From assembly GCA_013177895.1 (NCBI GenBank), contig JABLXV010000016.1, positions 1 through 51,111 of the forward strand: DNA of 51,111 bases, in the 5' to 3' direction. The notes under the pieces were generated by a model. It had not been told where the DNA came from, did no database searches, and saw only the letters and a list, made by a program, of their open reading frames with translations. Below, one piece after another: positions 48,359 to 51,111 of this stretch. The position numbers and the translations under genes are program-made. Source of the DNA: Brevinematales bacterium (GTDB taxonomy: Bacteria > Spirochaetota > Brevinematia > Brevinematales > GWF1-51-8). Each line of letters opens with the position of its first letter. Within the stretch, counting starts at the first letter, position 1.

Positions 48359-49546
48359 ATGTCCGTGAGGAGGAAAACAATCAACCCCAATAAACCGGTC
48401 ATCCTGATCGCCATGATAGAAGCGGGAGGCGCGCATAAGACCACCGCCGTCGCTGTCGCCGAGAGCCTGTATAAAAATTACGCCGATAAGATTCATGTGG
48501 AAATCTACGATTTTTGCTATCATGTCGGCGCCGTGGATTTCGATAACAAGCACAAGGCGCAATGGGATAGTTATCTCGCGCAGAAAAGCATCGTAAAAAT
48601 AGGGTTCCATATCCAGAATTCCCTCGGCTCCATCACCCGCCAGTACCTGAAATCATGGGGTAAGGAGTTTTTCGAGAAGGGGGTCACCTGGCTGCGGGAT
48701 AATCCTCCCGAAGTGTTTTTCACCACCCACTTCCTCGCGGCGGGAGTCGCTCTCGAGGCGCGGAAGCTCTATCCCGAGCTCAATTTCCCGGTGATCCTGT
48801 TCAACTGCGAGCCGCACGACTCCAGTTCGCTATGGGTATGGAAGGGCGTCGATTTCTTCATCGTATCCTCGATAACCGCGGCGAATCTCGCTATCCTCAA
48901 GGGAATGAAAAAAGAAAAAATCCGTATCGCGCAGTTTCCCGTGCGTGAAAGTTTCTTCAATATACAGAAGACCCGCGTCGAAATATGCGGGGAACTGGGC
49001 ATCGACCCCCGGAAACGGACTCTGCTGATGGCCGCGGGCGGACAGGGGCGCGGCGCGATCGAGAAACTTTCTAAAGAAATGGCGCTGTCCGGCGTGGAGA
49101 TGAACCTGATCGTCGTGTGCGGGAAGAACGAGAAGCTCAAGGCCGATCTCGACGCGCTCAGAAAGAAAGGAACGGGAAAAACCACCTTCGTGGCGCTCGG
49201 TTTTGTGAATAACATGAACGAACTGATGGCCGCGAGCGACGTGGTGGGGACTAAGGCCGGCCCCGCGACCTCCTATGAGGCGGCATACCTCGGTAAGCCC
49301 CTCGCGTTTATCGATTATGTCGAGAACGAGCGCGCCACGATGCGGTATTTTATCGATAACGGGTTGGGGTGGATCGCCGATTCCAAGAAGAAACTCATCC
49401 ACCTGATGGAGAAAATTACAGGGTCTCCCGATTATTATGATAAACTTCACCGGCGTATTATGCGGATGAGCCTGACGAACGGTTCCGACGATATCGCGCG
49501 TTTCCTGAACACGGTATTGGCGACGTGGTCAGACCGGGAAAAATGA
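48359..49546 (+). CDS. MGDG-synthase/MurG-like glycosyltransferase
   Basis: 395 residues. GT-B fold: the N-terminal part has VILIAMIEAGGAHKTTAVAVAESL (in parts: EAGGAHKTTAVA), VFFTTHFLAAGVALEARKLYP; the C-terminal donor domain has LLMAAGGQGRGAIEKLSK, VALGFVNNMNELMAASDVV and GTKAGPATSYEAAYLGKPL, as in monogalactosyldiacylglycerol synthases and processive diacylglycerol glucosyltransferases. It probably makes a glycolipid of the membrane. The SD is weak (AAGGTG). A TTGCAA-17-TAAAAT box ends only three bases before the ATG, so a GTG at 48365 could be the true, leaderless start. It overlaps the TPR gene by four bases. Confidence 0.82.
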   Translation: MSVRRKTINPNKPVILIAMIEAGGAHKTTAVAVAESLYKNYADKIHVEIYDFCYHVGAVDFDNKHKAQWDSYLAQKSIVKIGFHIQNSLGSITRQYLKSWGKEFFEKGVTWLRDNPPEVFFTTHFLAAGVALEARKLYPELNFPVILFNCEPHDSSSLWVWKGVDFFIVSSITAANLAILKGMKKEKIRIAQFPVRESFFNIQKTRVEICGELGIDPRKRTLLMAAGGQGRGAIEKLSKEMALSGVEMNLIVVCGKNEKLKADLDALRKKGTGKTTFVALGFVNNMNELMAASDVVGTKAGPATSYEAAYLGKPLAFIDYVENERATMRYFIDNGLGWIADSKKKLIHLMEKITGSPDYYDKLHRRIMRMSLTNGSDDIARFLNTVLATWSDREK

Positions 49547-50262
49547 AATTCTACCATAGATCCTGCCTTTCTATAATAATACTCCTGATTTTATCGATAT
49601 TCTCCGTAGTTTCCTGTTTACCCCCTGTACGGGAGGTTTCCGGCGCGGGAGAAGTTCCAAACCCGGCGAACTACGCTGAATTTAGTGAGTATTTCAAGGC
49701 GCTGAAAAAACTCGACCGCCCGGGATTAATCATCGACGCGATAACCGGCGGATACCCCGGCGGCGTACCGCTTATCTATCTCGACGACCTCGCGCGCGCG
49801 CAGTGGGAGACCGGACAATACCGCGCCGCGTTGTCGAACTATGTACTATGGATGCAGACCGGCGGCGGCAAGCATGTGAAGGCGATGATCGGGATTGCGA
49901 AATGCTACCGGGAGATGGGCGAATACGCCCACGCGGCGGCATACTTCGAGCTCGCGCTATCGGCCAGCCCGACATTCTGGAATTACTACGAGTACGGGAA
50001 GCTGTACGAACGGATGGGGCTTTACGAAAAAGCGGCGGAGATGTACGGCTCGGCCTACGGGCTTTCGTCGAAGGTGCAGTATGTTTACCGTTCGCTGATA
50101 TGCGATAAGCTCGCGGGGGCGTACTTCAAGGCGGCTCAGGCGATGGCGGACGCGGACGATAAAAACTCCGCGCGGGCGTATCTTTCCTTTATACTGGACG
50201 ATCCCCTCCTGCGGCAGACCTACGCGGGGGAGAAGGCGGAGTTCTGGATGAACCGCTGGTAG
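49543..50262 (+). CDS. TPR-repeat lipoprotein
   Basis: 239 residues from ATG 49543, overlapping the glycosyltransferase stop (ATGA). Signal peptide with a lipobox VVSC (Cys25). Three to four tetratricopeptide-like units follow: LARAQWETGQYRAALSNYV, GIAKCYREMGEYAHAAAYFELAL and YGKLYERMGLYEKAAEMYGSAYGL, each a helix pair with the W-LG-Y-A pattern. It is probably an envelope scaffold protein tied to the glycolipid or lipoprotein pathway of its neighbours; the partner is not known. Confidence 0.8.
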   Translation: MKFYHRSCLSIIILLILSIFSVVSCLPPVREVSGAGEVPNPANYAEFSEYFKALKKLDRPGLIIDAITGGYPGGVPLIYLDDLARAQWETGQYRAALSNYVLWMQTGGGKHVKAMIGIAKCYREMGEYAHAAAYFELALSASPTFWNYYEYGKLYERMGLYEKAAEMYGSAYGLSSKVQYVYRSLICDKLAGAYFKAAQAMADADDKNSARAYLSFILDDPLLRQTYAGEKAEFWMNRW

Positions 50263-50285
50263 TTTTTTATCACTGGGAGGCGGGA

Positions 50286-50894
50286 ATGAAGCATGCAACC
50301 GTTTCTATTTTACTGATTCTTAGCTTTGTTGTTATCCTGCGCGCGGAGCCGTGGACCGGCAGGATTCACCCGTCCGCCGAGATGCTGATCGTGTCGTACA
50401 CCTACTATTACTATGAAGATTATACGAACACAACCGTAAAGGCTAAAGGAAATTTTTCATTGATGATGTGGAATGATAGGAAATACTTAGTGACATTCAA
50501 ATCGCCCGGCGAACTGAAAGGGGTAAAGGTACTGTACCTTGACGGAAAGGTTTGGGAGTATCTCCCGCAGAGCGGAAAGACTGCAATGGTAGATGATATC
50601 CATTGGGGCGGGAAGATCGCGGGGGTAAGTTTCGCGCCGCCGTACTCGTTCTTTCACTATCCCGGTATGGGAACTATCACCAACGATTGCGGAAATCTCA
50701 GCGATTTGGGTTTCTGGGTGCAGTTGTTGATGATAGGTAATTCGCCCGCTCAGGAGAACGCGGACGGGAAGCAGAAATTTTCGATCAATCTGATTGATAC
50801 ATGGGAAATATATAGTTTCGTCATAGAAAATAAACTTATCAACGTGACTTTCGATAACGACCCGTTCGACCCCGCGAAGCTGGGGCAAAAATAG
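50286..50894 (+). CDS. LolA-like outer-membrane lipoprotein-sorting protein
   Basis: 202 residues; GGGAGG about five bases before the ATG. A signal peptide (to about residue 20, VILRAEP) is followed by a beta-rich body. Blocks NFSLMMWNDRKYLVTFKSPGELKG (in part) and KVLYLDGKVWEYLPQSGKTAMV fit the LolA_like/outer-membrane lipoprotein-sorting family, which binds acylated lipoproteins or lipids in the periplasm. The family is often paired with transporters of the RND type; none is visible before the window ends. It is cotranscribed with the TPR lipoprotein, 23 bases upstream. Confidence 0.78.
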   Translation: MKHATVSILLILSFVVILRAEPWTGRIHPSAEMLIVSYTYYYYEDYTNTTVKAKGNFSLMMWNDRKYLVTFKSPGELKGVKVLYLDGKVWEYLPQSGKTAMVDDIHWGGKIAGVSFAPPYSFFHYPGMGTITNDCGNLSDLGFWVQLLMIGNSPAQENADGKQKFSINLIDTWEIYSFVIENKLINVTFDNDPFDPAKLGQK

Positions 50895-51111
50895 GGGCAG
50901 TTCTAAAAACTCTCTTAGAATACAAGATGTCATTGTTCTTTCTTTCCCCCTCAGGTAAGTCCTTCGGGGACAGGCTGCGAACCCAGAAAGATGATATGAT
51001 AAAAGACCGGTGAGAAAATCCTTTTCTAATTCTGAATAATCAAATTGAGATAGAAAAGGAGTAGATAGGTTATAGGTTGGCCGCTTTCTTAGGGCAAATG
51101 ACCCTGACAGA
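50895..51111. repeat. Terminal gene-free stretch with a copy of the second dispersed repeat
   Basis: AAAAACTCTC (50905-50914) and GTTCTTTCTTTC (50935-50946) match, in order and spacing, the blocks at 24441-24483. No gene or terminator is seen before the window ends. Confidence 0.55.

Overview
The window looks like chromosomal DNA of a diderm (Gram-negative-type) bacterium of about 50% GC. It has an Omp85-type barrel protein, several lipobox lipoproteins, a LolA-like sorting protein, SpoIIE phosphatases and a mitochondrial-type aconitase. This mix, with FeoA/FeoB/p12, DUF3108 and 21-residue helical repeats, would fit an uncultivated spirochaete-like lineage. That placement is an inference; no rRNA or tRNA gene is visible. 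Promoters mostly follow the sigma-70 form (TTGxxx-16/17/18-TATAAT) and Shine-Dalgarno (SD) sites are AGGAGG-like.

Layout. 1-5.1 kb: a truncated LamG/FN3 exported protein, then three tandem small lipoproteins with a SPASM radical SAM enzyme (an rSAM/lipoprotein system), convergent with an Omp85-like protein. 5.1-10.1 kb: purC, an RDD membrane protein, a J-domain protein, a 7TM-PAS-SpoIIE phosphatase and a zinc-ribbon methyltransferase. 10.3-11.4 kb: a structured leader followed by an unusual SpeD-like protein and a SET-domain protein, closed by a clear terminator. 11.5-14.5 kb: a DHH phosphoesterase and a tandemly duplicated gene pair of unknown function, embedded in dispersed palindromic repeats. 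14.5-20.4 kb: aconitase, then a TPP riboswitch and thiS-thiG-thiH-thiF-thiE. 20.4-27.6 kb: a DUF3108 protein, a protein of 18 near-perfect 21-residue repeats, queA, a metallo-beta-lactamase-fold hydrolase, a receiver-PAS/TetR pair, an orphan gene and a second DHH protein. 27.8-33.3 kb: a seven-bladed FG-GAP lipoprotein, rsmG, a glutamine amidotransferase and two nucleotide-sugar genes. 33.4-36.2 kb: feoA-feoB-p12 under a candidate iron operator. 36.3-39.8 kb: a solute-binding protein, a HEPN-like protein and an AT-rich darT-darG toxin-antitoxin island. 39.8-48.3 kb: a long leftward cluster of binding lipoprotein, hybrid kinase, HAMP-SpoIIE phosphatase, receiver protein, guaA and a frameshifted cupin gene. 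48.4-50.9 kb: a glycosyltransferase, a TPR lipoprotein and a LolA-like protein.

The strongest candidates for undescribed biology are the rSAM/lipoprotein cluster at 1.5-3.8 kb (with the barrel protein beside it) and the SpeD-like/SET pair with its switchable leader. The SpeD-like protein keeps the pyruvoyl serine and the catalytic His and Cys at canonical spacing, but has lost the Glu before and the His after the serine. Other notable points are the 21-residue repeat protein, a family of dispersed hairpin repeats in at least five intergenic regions, and the darTG island.
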